In this document: positions 1 through 25,804 of the stretch, piece by piece
Layout of the letters: every line of letters starts with the position of its first letter
How positions within the stretch are numbered: the first letter of the stretch is position 1
Notes under the pieces: generated by a model
What the model was told of the DNA's origin: nothing
The model's database searches: none
The model's input: the letters and a program-made list of their open reading frames with translations, nothing else
Made by a program: the position numbers and the translations under genes
Assembly (NCBI RefSeq): GCF_900090315.1
Contig: NZ_FMHZ01000002.1
Coordinates: 6,542,501-6,606,500, forward strand
Length of the DNA stretch: 64,000 nucleotides
DNA from: Micromonospora citrea
Lineage (GTDB): Bacteria > Actinomycetota > Actinomycetes > Mycobacteriales > Micromonosporaceae
Reading direction: 5' to 3'

Positions 1-1
1 T

Positions 2-550
2 CGCCGGGCCGCCGCCGGCGAGGCCGCCGACGGGCAGGCGTACGCCGAGACGCTGCGCGCCCTGCCCGACGACAAGCGGACCCGCGCCCTGCGCGAGCTG
101 GTGCTGGCGCACGTGGCGGTCGTCCTCGGCCACGGCGACCCGGCAGGCGTCGAGCCGACCCGCGCGTTCCGGGAACTCGGCTTCGACTCGCTCACCGCCG
201 TCGAGCTGCGCAACCGGCTCGGCGCGGCCACCGGGCTGCGGCTGCCGGCGACGCTGGTCTTCGACAACCCGACGCCCGAGGCGCTCGCCACCCACCTGGC
301 CGGGCAGTTCGCCCCGGTGACCCCGGCGGGCGAGGCGTCGACGGCGGGCCGGGAACTGGACCGGCTGGAGGCGGCGCTCGTCGGGCTCGACCCGACCGAC
401 GACGAGTTCCGCCGGATCACCGACCGGCTGCACGGCCTGCTGGGCCGGCTGACCGAGCGGCAGGCGGACGCGGACGGCGACGACGACCTGGAGTCGGCCA
501 CCGCCGAGAACATCTTCGACCTGATCGACCGCGAGCTGGAGACGTCGTGA
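2..550 (+). CDS. type I polyketide synthase, 3' end only (ACP and C-terminal docking tail)
   Basis: Partial gene; its start lies left of the window, and the frame is open from base 2. What remains is the end of a module: a linker, then an acyl carrier protein with the phosphopantetheine site GFDSL (Ser codon at 188-190) followed by TAVELRNRL, the usual type I ACP signature. After the ACP comes a helical tail (DRLEAAL and FDLIDREL motifs) like the C-terminal docking domains of actinobacterial modular PKSs, which pass the chain to the N-terminal coiled coil of the next protein. The next protein begins 61 bp downstream with such a coiled coil, so this ACP should donate to module 1. The domains of this protein upstream of the ACP cannot be seen, so its substrate and reduction level are unknown. 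Confidence 0.93.
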   Translation, partial: RRAAAGEAADGQAYAETLRALPDDKRTRALRELVLAHVAVVLGHGDPAGVEPTRAFRELGFDSLTAVELRNRLGAATGLRLPATLVFDNPTPEALATHLAGQFAPVTPAGEASTAGRELDRLEAALVGLDPTDDEFRRITDRLHGLLGRLTERQADADGDDDLESATAENIFDLIDRELETS

Positions 551-555
551 CCACC

Positions 556-585
556 AGCCGCAACGACATCAGCCGCAACGACATC
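556..585. repeat. 15-bp direct tandem duplication between PKS genes
   Basis: The 15-mer AGCCGCAACGACATC occurs twice back to back between the stop of the first PKS gene and the GTG start of the second. It is probably a slippage duplication; no function is apparent. Confidence 0.85.
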
Positions 586-611
586 GGCATGCCGAGTGAG
601 GTAGGTCCACG

Positions 612-14762
<14,151 letters not shown>

Positions 14763-14809
14763 CGTGATCGCTGCTGCGACGACGGGTCAACACAAGGAGT
14801 GCGCGGTCC

Positions 14810-17800
14810 ATGGCTGACGAGGCGAAGCTTCTCGACTACCTCAAGCGGGTCACCGCTGACCTGCACCAGGTGCGCCAGCGCCTGCGCGAGGTGGAGGCCG
14901 GTGAACAGGAACCGGTCGCCATCGTCTCCATGAGCTGCCGCTTCCCCGGCGGGGTGCGGTCGCCCGAGGACCTGTGGGAGGTGGTCGCGTCCGGCCGGGA
15001 CGTGGTCTCCGACTTCCCGGAGGACCGGGGCTGGGACCTCGGTTCGCTCTACGACAGCGACCCCGAGCAGGCCGGCACGTCGTACACGCGGCAGGGCGGC
15101 TTCGTCCACGACCTGGCCGACTTCGACCCGGGCTTCTTCGCGATCTCCCCCCGGGAGGCGCTGGCGATGGACCCGCAGCAGCGCTGGCTGCTGGAGACCT
15201 CGTGGGAGGCCCTTGAGCGGGCCGGCATCGACCCGCACTCGCTGCGCGGCAGCCGCACCGGCGTCTTCGCCGGCAGCACCGGCCAGGATTACGGCACCGT
15301 GCTGATGGGCGCCGCGCAGGGCCTGGAAGGGCACCTGATGACCGGCAACGCCGGCAGCGTGGTCTCCGGCCGCATCGCCTACACCTTCGGGCTGGAGGGG
15401 CCGGCGGTGACCATCGACACCGCCTGCTCGTCCTCCCTGGTCGCCCTGCACCTCGCCGGGCAGGCGCTGCGGCAGCGGGAGTGCACCCTGGCCATCGTCG
15501 CCGGGGTCACCGCCATGTGCACCCCGGCCGCCTTCGTCGAGTTCTCCCGGCAGCGCGGCCTCGCCGCCGACGGCCGGTGCAAGGCGTTCGCCGCCGCCGC
15601 CGACGGCACCGGCTGGTCCGAGGGTGTCGGCGTCCTGGTGCTGGAACGGCTGTCGGACGCGCAGCGCAACGGCCACCCGATCCTCGCCGTGGTGCGGGGC
15701 AGCGCGGTGAACCAGGACGGCGCCTCCAACGGCCTGAGCGCCCCGAACGGCCCGTCGCAGCAGCGGGTGATCCAGCAGGCCCTGGCCAACGCCGGCCTCG
15801 CCGCGGGCGGCGTGGACGTGGTGGAGGCGCACGGCACCGGCACCCGGCTCGGCGACCCGATCGAGGCGCAGGCGCTGCTGGCCACGTACGGGCAGGACCG
15901 GGGCGACTCGGCGCCGCTGCTGCTCGGCTCGGTCAAGTCGAACATCGGCCACGCGCAGGCCGCCGCCGGGGTCGCCGGCGTCATCAAGATGGTCATGGCG
16001 ATGCGGCACGGGCTCGTACCGCCCACCCTGCACGTCGACGAGCCGACCCCCGAGGTCGACTGGTCGGCCGGCGACGTCTCGCTGGTGACCGAGGCGACGC
16101 CGTGGCCGGCGGTGGACCGGCCGCGCCGCTCGGCGGTCTCCTCGTTCGGGGTGTCCGGCACCAACGCGCACACCATCCTGGAGCAGGCCCCGGCACCGCA
16201 GCCGTCCCCGTCGGCCGCCGCGCCGGTGGTCGAGCGGCCGGTCGTACCGGTGCCGGTGTCGGCCCGCGACGCGGCCGGCCTCGCCGCGCAGGCGACCCGC
16301 TGGGCGGACCGGATCGCCGCCGACGACACCCTGCGCCCCCTCGACCTGGGCTTCTCGTCGGTCACGTCCCGCTCCAGCCTGGACCACCGCGCCGTGGTCT
16401 GCGCGACCGGCCGCGAGGACCTGCTGGCCGGGCTGCGCGCCCTCGCCGCCGGCCAGCCGTCCGGCGCGCTGGTCGCCAGCCAGGCCGGGGGCCGGGGCTC
16501 GCTGGCGGTGCTCTTCTCGGGCCAGGGCGCGCAGCGCGCCGGCATGGGCCGCGAGTTGTACGCCGGCTTCCCGGTGTTCGCCGCCGCGCTGGACGAGGTG
16601 TGCGTGTACCTGGACGCGTTGCTGCCGCGTCCGTTGCGGGAGGTGCTGTTCGCGCCGGAGGGCTCCGCCGAGGCGGCGCTGCTGGACCAGACGGTGTTCA
16701 CGCAGGCCGGCCTGTTCGCGGTCGAGGTGGCGCTGTTCCGCCTCGTCGAGTCGTTCGGGGTCGCGCCGGAGTTCGTGGGTGGTCACTCGATCGGTGAGGT
16801 GACAGCCGCGTACGTGGCGGGGGTGCTGTCGCTGGCCGACGCGTGTGCGCTGGTGGCGGCGCGGGGCCGGCTGATGCAGGCACTGCCCTCGGGCGGCGGG
16901 ATGCTCGCGGTGGCCGCCGACGAGGCGGCGGTGGTCGAGTCGCTCGCCGGCTCGACCGACCGGGTCGGGATCGCCGCGGTGAACGGGCCGACCTCGGTCG
17001 TGGTCTCCGGTGCCGTCGACGCCCTCGACGAGGTGGAGCGGGTCTGGCGCGACCGGGGCGTACGCACGCGCCGGCTCGCCGTCAGCCACGCGTTCCACAG
17101 CCCGCTGATGGAGCCGATGCTCGCCGAGTTCCGGGCGGTCCTGGACGGGTTGACGTTCTCCGCGCCGTCGCTGCCGATCGTGTCGAACGTGACCGGTGCG
17201 CTCGCCGACGCCGATGAGATCCGCACGGCCGACTACTGGGTGCGGCACGTCCGCGAGGCCGTCCGCTTCGCCGACGGGGTCACCGCGCTGCGCGCCGCCG
17301 GGGCGGACACGTTCCTGGAGATCGGGCCGCAGAGCGTACTGACCGCGATGGTCGGCGAGATCCTGCCCGGCGACGACGTCGTGCTGGCCGTCGCCGCGCA
17401 GCGCAAGGACCGGCCCGAGACGCACGGGCTGCTGGCCGGGCTGGCCGAGCTGCACACGCACGGGGTGGCCGTCGACTGGCAGCCGTGGTTCGCCGACACC
17501 GGCGCCCGGCGGGTGGACCTGCCCACGTACGCCTTCCAGCACCAGCGCTACTGGCCTGAGGCGGGCGCCGGGTGGACCGGCGACGTCACCGCGTTCGGTC
17601 TGCGGCCCGCGCAACACCCCCTGCTCGGGGCCGCCGTCGGCGTCGCGCACGCCGAGGGCTTCCTGTTCACCGGACGGCTGGCCCGGCGTACCCACCCGTG
17701 GATCTCCGACCACGTCGTCTTCGACACCGTGCTGCTGCCCGGCACCGGCTTCGTGGAACTCGCCCTCCAGGCCGGCGCGCACGTCGGCGCGGACCACGTC

Positions 17801-20800
17801 CGCGAACTGACCCTGGAGTCGCCGCTGATCCTGCCCGAGACCGGCGGCGTCGACATCCAGCTCTGGATCGGCCCGGCCGACGAGACCGGCTGCCGGTCCG
17901 TGTCGCTGCACTCCGCCGCCGACGGCGACCCCGCCGCCGACGCGGGCGAGCGGGCCTGGACCCGCAACGCCAGCGGCGTGCTGGCCGGCGGCCCCGCCGG
18001 ACCGGGCGGGCCCTCCGGCTGGTCCGACCTGACCACCTGGCCGCCCCCGGGCGCGACCGAGGTCGCCACCGACGACCTCTACCTCAACCTCGCCGCCCAG
18101 GGCTACGACTACGGCCCGTCCTTCATCGCGCTTCGCTCCGCCTGGCGGCGCGGCGACGACCTCTTCGCCGAGCTGGCCCTGCCGGAGACCCCCGCCGCCG
18201 AGGCCGGCGGGTACGGCCTGCACCCGGCCCTGCTCGACGCCGCGCTGCACACCCTCGGACTGACCACCCCCGGCGACACGCCGTCCGGGGCCGGCATGCC
18301 CCCGGGGTACGGCCGGCTGCCGTTCTCCTGGAACGACGTCGCCCTGCACGCCGCGGGCGCGGCGGCGGCCCGGGTCCGGGTCTCGCACACCGGCGCCGAC
18401 ACCATCTCCCTGCTGCTCGCCGACGTCGCCGGCGCGCCGATCATCTCCGTCGGCTCCCTCGTCCTGCGGCCCGTCTCCGCCGACCAGTTGCGCACCGCCG
18501 GGGGCGGCGGCACCGAGTCGCTGTTCCGGATCGAGTGGGCCCCGCTCGCGCTGCCCGCCGGCCCGGCCACCGTCGACTGGGCGGTGATCGGCGACGCGGC
18601 GGCGCTCACCGACGCGGTCGCCGCCACCGGCACGGCCGTGGCGGCGTACGCCGACCTGACCGCCCTGGCCGCCGCGGTGGACGACGGGGCGGACGCACCC
18701 GGCGTGCTGGTCGTGCCGTTGCTCGACCCGCCCGCGACGGCGGACGTGCCGCGCGCCGTCGCCGAGGCGACCCACCGGGCGCTCGCCGTGCTCCAGCGGT
18801 TCCTCGCCGACGACCGCTACGCTGCCTCCCGGCTGGTCGTGCTGACCCGGGGCGCGGTCGCCACCGACCGGGACGCCGACCTGACCGACCTGGCCGGCGC
18901 CGCCGTGATCGGCCTGCTCCGCTCCGCCCAGTCGGAGAACCCCGACCGGTTCGTGCTGGTCGACGTCGACGACGTCGACGACATCGCCGGCTGCGCCGCC
19001 GCGCTCGTCCCGGCCGTCGCCACCGACGAGCCGCAGGTCGTCATCCGGGCGGGCGTCGCCGCCGGCGCCCGGCTCACCCGGGTCCCCGCCGTGGCCGAGC
19101 CGCCGGCCGCCCCGTTCGACTCCGACGGCACCGTCCTGGTCACCGGCGCCACCGGCACCCTCGGCCAGCTCATGAGCCGGCACCTGGTGACCACGTACGG
19201 CGTCCGGCACCTGATCCTCACCAGCCGGCGCGGCCGCGCCGCCGGGGGTGTCGCCGAGCTCTGCGCCGAACTGGAGGCGCTCGGCGTGAGCGTCACCGTC
19301 GCCGCCTGCGACGTCGCCGACCGCGCCGCCGTGGCCGAACTGCTGGCCGGCATCCCGGCGGAACACCCGCTCACCGCCGTCATCCACGCCGCCGGCGTCC
19401 GCGACGACGGCGTCATCTCCTCGCTCACCCCCGAGCGGATGGACGGCGTGCTGCGGCCGAAGGTCGACGCCGCCTGGCACCTGCACGAGCTGACCGCCGA
19501 CCTCGACCTGAAGGCGTTCGTCTCGTACTCCTCCCTCGCCGCCACCGCCGGCGGTCCCGGCCAGGGCAACTACGCTGCCGCCAACGCGTTCCTCGACGGG
19601 CTGGCCCGGCACCGCAAGGCGCACGGTCTCGCCGCCCTCACCCTCGCCTGGGGCCTCTGGGCCGACCGCAGCGGCATGACCACCGAGCTGGACGACGTCC
19701 ACCTCAACCGGATCTCCCGCTCCGGCGTCGCCGCGATGGAGGCCGAGGAGGGGCTCGCCCTCTTCGACGCGGCCTGCCGCACCACCGACGCCGCGCTCGT
19801 CCCCGCCCGGCTGGACCTCGCCGCGATGAAGGTGCAGTTCGCCGGCGGCAGCATTCCGCCGCTGTACCGGGCGCTGATCCGCACGCCCGCCCGCGCCGCC
19901 ACCACCACCGGCGCCTCGCTGGTGCAGCAGCTCGCCGGGCTCGGCGACGCCGACCGGGCCGCCGCGCTCGTCGAGATCGTCCGTGGCCAGGCCGCCGCCG
20001 TGCTCGGCTACCCCGACCCGGCGGCCATCGAGCCGCGCCGGGCGTTCAGCGAGTTCGGCTTCGACTCGCTCACCGCCGTCGAGATGCGCAATCGGCTCAA
20101 CAACGCGTTCGGGATGCGGCTGCCGGCCACCCTCGTCTTCGACTACCCGACCCCGCACGACCTGGCGGCCTTCCTGGGTACGGAGATCGCCGGCACCCCC
20201 GTCCCCGTACGGCCCGCGACGACCGCCGTGTCGGTCGGCGACGACGAACCCCTGGCGATCATCGGCATGGCGTGCCGGCTGCCCGGCGGGGTGTGGTCGC
20301 CCGACGACCTGTGGCGGCTGGTGGTCGACGGCGTCGACGCGATCAGCGACCTGCCGACCGACCGGGGCTGGGACCTCGACAGCCTCTACAGCCCCGACCC
20401 GGACGCCCCCGGCACCTTCTACGCCCGCGGCGGCGGCTTCCTCAGCGGCGTCGACAAGTTCGACCCCGGCTTCTTCGGCATCTCGCCCCGCGAGGCCCTG
20501 GCCATGGACCCGCAGCAGCGGCTGCTGCTGGAGACCACCTGGGAGTCCTTCGAGTCCGCCGGCATCGACCCGGCCGACGTACGGGGCAGCAGCACCGGCG
20601 TCTTCGTCGGCACCAGCGGCCAGGACTACGGCTCGCTGCTCGCGTACTCGCCGGAGGCCGCCGAGGGCTACATGCTGACCGGGATGACCAGCAGCGTCAT
20701 CTCCGGCCGGGTGGCGTACACGTTCGGGCTGGAGGGGCCGGCGGTGTCGCTGGACACGGCCTGCTCGTCCTCCCTCGTCGCCCTGCACTGGGCCGGCCAG

Positions 20801-23800
20801 GCGCTGCGGCGCGGCGAGTGCGACATGGCCCTCGCCGGTGGCGTCATGGTGATGGCCACCCCGACCGCGTTCGTCGAGTTCTCCCGGCAGCGTGGCCTGG
20901 CCGCCGACGGCCGGTGCAAGTCCTTCGCCGCGTCCGCCGACGGCACCGGCTGGTCCGAGGGCGTCGGCATGCTGCTCGTGCAGCGGCTCTCCGACGCCCG
21001 CCGGCAGGGCCGCACCGTGTACGCGGTGGTGCGCGGCTCCGCGATCAACTCCGACGGCGCCTCCAACGGGCTGACCGCCCCGAACGGCCCCTCGCAGCAG
21101 CGGGTGATCCGGCAGGCCCTCGCGTCGGCACGCCTCACCGCCGCCGACGTGGACGTGGTGGAGGCGCACGGCACCGGCACGACCCTCGGCGACCCGATCG
21201 AGGCACAGGCCCTGCTCGCCACGTACGGGCGGGAGCGGCCCGCCGACCGGCCGCTGCTGCTCGGCTCGATCAAGTCGAACATCGGCCACGCCCAGGCCGC
21301 CGCCGGTGTGGCCGGCGTGATCAAGATGGTGCAGGCCATCCGGCACGGCCTCGTCCCGGCGACGCTGCACGTGGACGAGCCGTCGCCGCACATCGACTGG
21401 ACCTCCGGCGCGGTGGAACTGGCGACGCAGTCGCGGCCGTGGCCGGCGGTGGACCGGCCGCGCCGGGCGGCGGTGTCCTCGTTCGGCATCTCCGGCACCA
21501 ACGCCCACGTGATCATCGAGCAGGCCGACGAGCCGCAGGCCGTCGCCCCGGCCGAGCACGGCCCCGGGCTCGTGACCTCCGACGCGGTGCTGTGGTCGCT
21601 GTCGGGGCGGTCGAAGGGCGCCCTGACCGGCCAGGCGGCCCGCCTGGCGCAGTACGTGCGTGAGCACGGCGATCTCGCCCCAGCGGCGGTGGGCTGGTCC
21701 CTCGCCGCCACCCGGTCGACGTTCGACCACCGCGCCGCCGTGATCGGGTCGAGCGCGGAGGAGCTGCTGGCGGGGCTGGACGCCGTGGCGTCGGGGACGC
21801 CGGCCGGGAACGTCGTCGCCGGCACCGCCACGCCCCACGGCGCAGGGCCGGTGTTCGTCTTCCCCGGTCAGGGTGCGCAGTCGGCGCGGATGGCGGCTGG
21901 CCTGGTGGGTCGTACGCCGGTGTTCGACGCGAGGCTGTCCGAGTGTGAGCGGGCCCTGGCCCCGTACCTGGACGTGGACCTGGTGTCGGTGTTGACCGGT
22001 GACGACGAGTCGTGGCTGGCGCGCGTCGAGGTCGTGCAGCCGGTGCTGTGGGCCGTGGGCATGGCCCTCGCCGCCGTGTGGCAGCACGCCGGGGTGACCC
22101 CGGCCGCGGTGATCGGTCACTCGCAGGGCGAGATCGGCGCGGCTTGCGTGGCCGGCATCCTGAGCCTGGAGGACGCGGCGAAGGCGGTCGCGTTGCGGTC
22201 GCGGGCGCTGACGGTGCTGCGGGGCACGGGCACGATGGCGTCGGTGGACCTGTCGGCCGAGGCGGTCGCCGGGCGGTTGCCGGCGTTCCCGGGCGTGGGT
22301 GTGGCGGCGGTGAACGGCCCGTCCACCGTCGTGGTGTCGGGTCCGCCGCAGCCGGTGGCGGACCTGGTGGAGGCGTGTCAGGCCGACGGGGTGCGGGCGC
22401 GGTTGATTCCGGTGGACTACGCGTCGCACTCGGCAGCGGTGCAGGACGTCGCGGAGCAGCTCCGCGCGGACCTGGCGGAGGTGACTCCGCAGCCGGGGCA
22501 CACGCGGCTGGTGTCGACCTTGACCGGTGACTGGATCGACCCGTCGTCGATGACCGCCGGTTACTGGTACGACAACCTGCGGCAGACGGTGCAGTTCGAC
22601 GCCGCCGTGCGGGTGGCGGTCGCCGCCGGGCACACGACGTTCGTGGAGATCTCCCCGCATCCGGTGTTGACGATGCCGGTGACGGCGATCCTCGACGACG
22701 CGGGCGCCACCGGGCACACCCTGGGCAGCCTGCGGCGCGGTGACGACGATCCGACGCGGCTGCTGACCAACCTCGCCACCGCGCACACGATCGGCCTGCC
22801 CGTCGACCTGACGGCCGTGCTGACCCGCACCGACGCCGTGGCGCTGCCCACGTACGCCTTCGACCACCAGCGGTACTGGGTCGAGCCGCCGGCGCACCGG
22901 GCGCAGGACGTCAGCTCCGCCGGCCTCCAGGACGCCGGACACCCGCTGCTCAGCGCCACGCTGACCTTTCCCGACAGCGAGCGGATGGTCTTCACCGGGC
23001 GGCTGTCGGTGCGTACCCACCCGTGGCTCGGCGAGCACCGGGTGATGGACAACATCCTGCTGCCCGGCACCGCCTTCGTCGAGCTGGCCACGTACGCCGG
23101 CGAGCAGGCCGGCTGCCCGACGGTGGAGGAGCTGACCCTGCTCGCCCCGCTCGTCCTGCCCGAACTCGGCGCGCTCCAGGTGCAGCTGACGGTCGGCGAC
23201 CGCGACGACGACGGGCGGCGCGGCGTCCAGCTCCACTCCCGGCCCTACCGGGACGGCTCCGACGAGATCCTGGCCGACGTGGCCTGGACCTGCCACGCCA
23301 CCGGCCTGCTCGGCCCGCAGCCGGCCGACGCCGCACCCGCCTTCGACCTGGGGGTGTGGCCGCCGCCCGGCGCGACGCGCGTCGAGTCCGACGACTTCTA
23401 CTCCGGCATCGAGGCGACCGTCTTCGGGTACGGCCCGGCGTTCCGGGGCCTGCGTGCCGCGTGGACCCGTGACGACGAGGTCTTCGCCGAGGTCGAACTG
23501 CCCGCCGACCACCACGCCGAGGCCGGCCGCTTCGGCGTGCACCCGGCGCTGCTGGACGGCGCGTTGCAGGCCATGTCGATCGGCGGCTTCCTCGGCCGGA
23601 TGGGCGACGGCGCCGACGCCACCGTGCCCCGCCTGCCGTTCGCCTGGACCGGCGTCTCCCTGCTCGCCGCCGGGGCCACCGCCCTGCGCGTCCGCGTCGC
23701 CGCCGCCGGCGAGGTCGGTGTCTCCTTCCAGGTGGCCGACGCCACCGGCGCCCCGGTGCTGCACGTCGACTCGCTGATCATGCGCCGGGTCTCCGGCGAC

Positions 23801-25768
23801 TCGCTCGGCGCGGCCCGCTCCGGCCGGCACGAGTCGCTGTTCCAGGTGGACTGGCCGGCGCTGCCGGTGCCCACCGGCCCCGTACCGGCGGCCACCCGCT
23901 GGGTGGCGCTCGGCGACGACCTGGCCCTCAGCGCCGCCTGCGAGACGGCCGGCGCCCGGGTGCGTACCGACGTCGGCCTCGACACCCTCGGCGACCTGCT
24001 CGCCGGGGGCGAGCCGGCACCCGAGGCGGTGATCGTGCCGATCGGCGACGTCGGGGACCCGACGGACCCGGCGCTGGCCGGGCAGGCCCGGGCCACCACG
24101 CACCGTACCCTCGCCGCGTTGCGGACCTGGCTCGCCGACGACCGGTTCGCCGACTCGCGGCTGGTGCTGGTCACCCGCGACGCGGTCGCGGCGGGCGAGC
24201 AGCAGACGGTCAACCTCCGCCAGGCCCCGGTCTGGGGCCTGCTGCGCACCGCGCAGCTCGAACACCCGGGCCGGTGCCAGCTCGTCGACCTCGACGACAG
24301 CCCGGACAGTGCCGCCGCGCTGGCCGCCGCCGTCGCCTCCGGCGAGCCGCAGCTCGCCGTGCGGGCCGGGCAGGTCCGCACGCCACGGCTCGGGCGGGTC
24401 CCGGCCGGCGTGGAGCCGCTGCCCGGCGGCATCGACCCCGACGGCACCGTGCTGATCACCGGCGGCACCGGCGTCCTGGGCCGCATCCTGGCCCGCCACC
24501 TCGCCACCACCCACGGCGTACGGCACCTGCTGCTGGCCGGGCGGCGCGGCGCGGCAGCCGAGGGGATCGGCGACCTGGTCGCCGAACTCGCCGGCGCCGG
24601 TACGGAGGTGACCGTCGCGGCCTGCGACGCCGCCGACCCCGACGCCCTGGCGGCGCTGCTGGCCGGGGTGCCCGCCGCGCACCCGCTCACCGCCGTGGTG
24701 CACGCCGCCGGTGTCCTCGACGACGGCGTGCTGGAGTCGATGACCCCCGAGCGGGTGGACGCGGTCGCCGTACCCAAGATCGACGCGGCGTGGCACCTGC
24801 ACCGCCTCACGGCCGACGCGAACCTCGCGGCCTTCGTGCTGTTCTCCTCGGCGGCGGCCACCCTGGGCAGCGCCGGCCAGTCCAACTACGCGGCGTCGAA
24901 CGCCTTCCTCGACGCCCTCGCGGCACACCGCCGGGCCGGCGGGCTCGCCGGCATCTCGCTCGCATGGGGCCTGTGGGAACAGGCCAGCGGCATGACCGGG
25001 CATCTCGGCGACGACGACGTGCGGCGGATGGCCGAGCAGGGCGCCGCCGGCCTCGCCACCGAGCAGGCGCTGAACCTCTTCGACGCCGCGTGGCGGCTCG
25101 ACACGGCCGCCGTCGTACCGATGCGCCTCGACGTCGGGACCCTGCGCGGGCAGGCGGAGACCGGCACCCTCGCGCCCATGCTCCGGGCCCTGGTGCGGGT
25201 GCCGCTGCGGCGCTCCGTCGACGCCACCGGCGCCCGCTCCAACGGGGTGCAGCTCAGCCAGCGACTCGCCGGCCTGGCCGGCCCGGAGCGGCTCAAGGTG
25301 GTGCTCGACGTGGTACGGGCGAACATCGCCGCCGTCCTCGGCCACGCGGGCGCCGACGCCGTCGACCCGAACCGGCTCTTCACCGACCTGGGCTTCGACT
25401 CGCTCACCGCCGTCGACCTGCGCAACCGGCTCAACGGCCTGTCCGGGCTGCGGCTGCCGGCGACGCTGGTCTTCGACTACCCGACGCCGACGGCGCTCGC
25501 CGAGAAGCTGACCAGCGAGATCGCCGCCGACGCGGCGCCCTCCACGCAACCGCTCTTCCAGGGCATCGACACGGTGGAGAGCCTGCTCAACAGCATCCCG
25601 CTCGACCCGGCGGCCCGGGCCCGGTTCACCGCCCGGATGCAGGACCTGCTCGCCAAGGCGTCCGATCTGGCGGCCGGGCCCGCCGCCGAGCCGGACCGGC
25701 CCGACCTCGACTCGGCCAGCGACGACGAGATCTTCGACTTCATCAGCAAAGAGTTTGGAATCTCCTGA
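14810..25768 (+). CDS. modular type I polyketide synthase, two DH-containing modules (M4-M5)
   Basis: Encodes 3652 residues. The ATG follows AAGGAG at 14794-14799. Residues 1-33 are a coiled-coil docking helix ([14 protein letters not shown]). M4 (about 34-1800): KS Cys206, AT Ser660, DH His968 and Asp1143, KR Ser1575/Tyr1588, ACP Ser1753. M5 (about 1813-3570): KS Cys1985, AT Ser2438, DH His2743 and Asp2916, KR Ser3347/Tyr3360, ACP Ser3531. There is no ER domain: the stretch between DH and KR is the usual KR structural subdomain. Both modules should reduce and dehydrate, so together they build a conjugated diene whose second double bond carries a methyl. A C-terminal docking tail ([11 protein letters not shown]) hands the chain to the next protein, 36 bp downstream. 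Confidence 0.97.
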   Translation: MADEAKLLDYLKRVTADLHQVRQRLREVEAGEQEPVAIVSMSCRFPGGVRSPEDLWEVVASGRDVVSDFPEDRGWDLGSLYDSDPEQAGTSYTRQGGFVHDLADFDPGFFAISPREALAMDPQQRWLLETSWEALERAGIDPHSLRGSRTGVFAGSTGQDYGTVLMGAAQGLEGHLMTGNAGSVVSGRIAYTFGLEGPAVTIDTACSSSLVALHLAGQALRQRECTLAIVAGVTAMCTPAAFVEFSRQRGLAADGRCKAFAAAADGTGWSEGVGVLVLERLSDAQRNGHPILAVVRGSAVNQDGASNGLSAPNGPSQQRVIQQALANAGLAAGGVDVVEAHGTGTRLGDPIEAQALLATYGQDRGDSAPLLLGSVKSNIGHAQAAAGVAGVIKMVMAMRHGLVPPTLHVDEPTPEVDWSAGDVSLVTEATPWPAVDRPRRSAVSSFGVSGTNAHTILEQAPAPQPSPSAAAPVVERPVVPVPVSARDAAGLAAQATRWADRIAADDTLRPLDLGFSSVTSRSSLDHRAVVCATGREDLLAGLRALAAGQPSGALVASQAGGRGSLAVLFSGQGAQRAGMGRELYAGFPVFAAALDEVCVYLDALLPRPLREVLFAPEGSAEAALLDQTVFTQAGLFAVEVALFRLVESFGVAPEFVGGHSIGEVTAAYVAGVLSLADACALVAARGRLMQALPSGGGMLAVAADEAAVVESLAGSTDRVGIAAVNGPTSVVVSGAVDALDEVERVWRDRGVRTRRLAVSHAFHSPLMEPMLAEFRAVLDGLTFSAPSLPIVSNVTGALADADEIRTADYWVRHVREAVRFADGVTALRAAGADTFLEIGPQSVLTAMVGEILPGDDVVLAVAAQRKDRPETHGLLAGLAELHTHGVAVDWQPWFADTGARRVDLPTYAFQHQRYWPEAGAGWTGDVTAFGLRPAQHPLLGAAVGVAHAEGFLFTGRLARRTHPWISDHVVFDTVLLPGTGFVELALQAGAHVGADHVRELTLESPLILPETGGVDIQLWIGPADETGCRSVSLHSAADGDPAADAGERAWTRNASGVLAGGPAGPGGPSGWSDLTTWPPPGATEVATDDLYLNLAAQGYDYGPSFIALRSAWRRGDDLFAELALPETPAAEAGGYGLHPALLDAALHTLGLTTPGDTPSGAGMPPGYGRLPFSWNDVALHAAGAAAARVRVSHTGADTISLLLADVAGAPIISVGSLVLRPVSADQLRTAGGGGTESLFRIEWAPLALPAGPATVDWAVIGDAAALTDAVAATGTAVAAYADLTALAAAVDDGADAPGVLVVPLLDPPATADVPRAVAEATHRALAVLQRFLADDRYAASRLVVLTRGAVATDRDADLTDLAGAAVIGLLRSAQSENPDRFVLVDVDDVDDIAGCAAALVPAVATDEPQVVIRAGVAAGARLTRVPAVAEPPAAPFDSDGTVLVTGATGTLGQLMSRHLVTTYGVRHLILTSRRGRAAGGVAELCAELEALGVSVTVAACDVADRAAVAELLAGIPAEHPLTAVIHAAGVRDDGVISSLTPERMDGVLRPKVDAAWHLHELTADLDLKAFVSYSSLAATAGGPGQGNYAAANAFLDGLARHRKAHGLAALTLAWGLWADRSGMTTELDDVHLNRISRSGVAAMEAEEGLALFDAACRTTDAALVPARLDLAAMKVQFAGGSIPPLYRALIRTPARAATTTGASLVQQLAGLGDADRAAALVEIVRGQAAAVLGYPDPAAIEPRRAFSEFGFDSLTAVEMRNRLNNAFGMRLPATLVFDYPTPHDLAAFLGTEIAGTPVPVRPATTAVSVGDDEPLAIIGMACRLPGGVWSPDDLWRLVVDGVDAISDLPTDRGWDLDSLYSPDPDAPGTFYARGGGFLSGVDKFDPGFFGISPREALAMDPQQRLLLETTWESFESAGIDPADVRGSSTGVFVGTSGQDYGSLLAYSPEAAEGYMLTGMTSSVISGRVAYTFGLEGPAVSLDTACSSSLVALHWAGQALRRGECDMALAGGVMVMATPTAFVEFSRQRGLAADGRCKSFAASADGTGWSEGVGMLLVQRLSDARRQGRTVYAVVRGSAINSDGASNGLTAPNGPSQQRVIRQALASARLTAADVDVVEAHGTGTTLGDPIEAQALLATYGRERPADRPLLLGSIKSNIGHAQAAAGVAGVIKMVQAIRHGLVPATLHVDEPSPHIDWTSGAVELATQSRPWPAVDRPRRAAVSSFGISGTNAHVIIEQADEPQAVAPAEHGPGLVTSDAVLWSLSGRSKGALTGQAARLAQYVREHGDLAPAAVGWSLAATRSTFDHRAAVIGSSAEELLAGLDAVASGTPAGNVVAGTATPHGAGPVFVFPGQGAQSARMAAGLVGRTPVFDARLSECERALAPYLDVDLVSVLTGDDESWLARVEVVQPVLWAVGMALAAVWQHAGVTPAAVIGHSQGEIGAACVAGILSLEDAAKAVALRSRALTVLRGTGTMASVDLSAEAVAGRLPAFPGVGVAAVNGPSTVVVSGPPQPVADLVEACQADGVRARLIPVDYASHSAAVQDVAEQLRADLAEVTPQPGHTRLVSTLTGDWIDPSSMTAGYWYDNLRQTVQFDAAVRVAVAAGHTTFVEISPHPVLTMPVTAILDDAGATGHTLGSLRRGDDDPTRLLTNLATAHTIGLPVDLTAVLTRTDAVALPTYAFDHQRYWVEPPAHRAQDVSSAGLQDAGHPLLSATLTFPDSERMVFTGRLSVRTHPWLGEHRVMDNILLPGTAFVELATYAGEQAGCPTVEELTLLAPLVLPELGALQVQLTVGDRDDDGRRGVQLHSRPYRDGSDEILADVAWTCHATGLLGPQPADAAPAFDLGVWPPPGATRVESDDFYSGIEATVFGYGPAFRGLRAAWTRDDEVFAEVELPADHHAEAGRFGVHPALLDGALQAMSIGGFLGRMGDGADATVPRLPFAWTGVSLLAAGATALRVRVAAAGEVGVSFQVADATGAPVLHVDSLIMRRVSGDSLGAARSGRHESLFQVDWPALPVPTGPVPAATRWVALGDDLALSAACETAGARVRTDVGLDTLGDLLAGGEPAPEAVIVPIGDVGDPTDPALAGQARATTHRTLAALRTWLADDRFADSRLVLVTRDAVAAGEQQTVNLRQAPVWGLLRTAQLEHPGRCQLVDLDDSPDSAAALAAAVASGEPQLAVRAGQVRTPRLGRVPAGVEPLPGGIDPDGTVLITGGTGVLGRILARHLATTHGVRHLLLAGRRGAAAEGIGDLVAELAGAGTEVTVAACDAADPDALAALLAGVPAAHPLTAVVHAAGVLDDGVLESMTPERVDAVAVPKIDAAWHLHRLTADANLAAFVLFSSAAATLGSAGQSNYAASNAFLDALAAHRRAGGLAGISLAWGLWEQASGMTGHLGDDDVRRMAEQGAAGLATEQALNLFDAAWRLDTAAVVPMRLDVGTLRGQAETGTLAPMLRALVRVPLRRSVDATGARSNGVQLSQRLAGLAGPERLKVVLDVVRANIAAVLGHAGADAVDPNRLFTDLGFDSLTAVDLRNRLNGLSGLRLPATLVFDYPTPTALAEKLTSEIAADAAPSTQPLFQGIDTVESLLNSIPLDPAARARFTARMQDLLAKASDLAAGPAAEPDRPDLDSASDDEIFDFISKEFGIS
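14909..20190 (+). other. PKS module 4: KS-AT(malonyl)-DH-KR-ACP
   Basis: The AT has GHSIGE and HAFH, predicting malonyl-CoA. The DH starts near HPLLG (residue 936), with catalytic His968 in [10 protein letters not shown] and Asp1143 in [10 protein letters not shown], plus YGP. The HxxxGxxxxP motif has Asp in place of Gly. The KR has [12 protein letters not shown] at the LDD position, and YSS in place of FSS with the catalytic Ser kept. Predicted outcome: a CH=CH unit. Confidence 0.9.
20249..25520 (+). other. PKS module 5: KS-AT(methylmalonyl)-DH-KR-ACP
   Basis: The AT has GHSQGE and YASH and belongs to the same near-identical group as those of M3 and M7. The DH has His2743 in [10 protein letters not shown] (again Asp for Gly), FGYGPAF and Asp2916 in [10 protein letters not shown]. 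The KR has [15 protein letters not shown] and Tyr3360. Predicted outcome: a methyl-substituted double bond conjugated with that from M4. Confidence 0.9.
21848..22760 (+). repeat. methylmalonyl AT repeat, copy in module 5
   Basis: Same family as the M3 copy; for example the stretch coding [19 protein letters not shown] is identical in DNA between the two. Confidence 0.85.
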
Positions 25769-25804
25769 GATGACCAACCTTCGGATCGAGGCAGGGGCCA
25801 CCCG

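Noticed and set aside
18530..19125. Possible enoylreductase in module 4 (and 23835-24440 in module 5)
   Set aside because: The length and motifs fit the structural subdomain of the KR; no ER nucleotide-binding motif is present.
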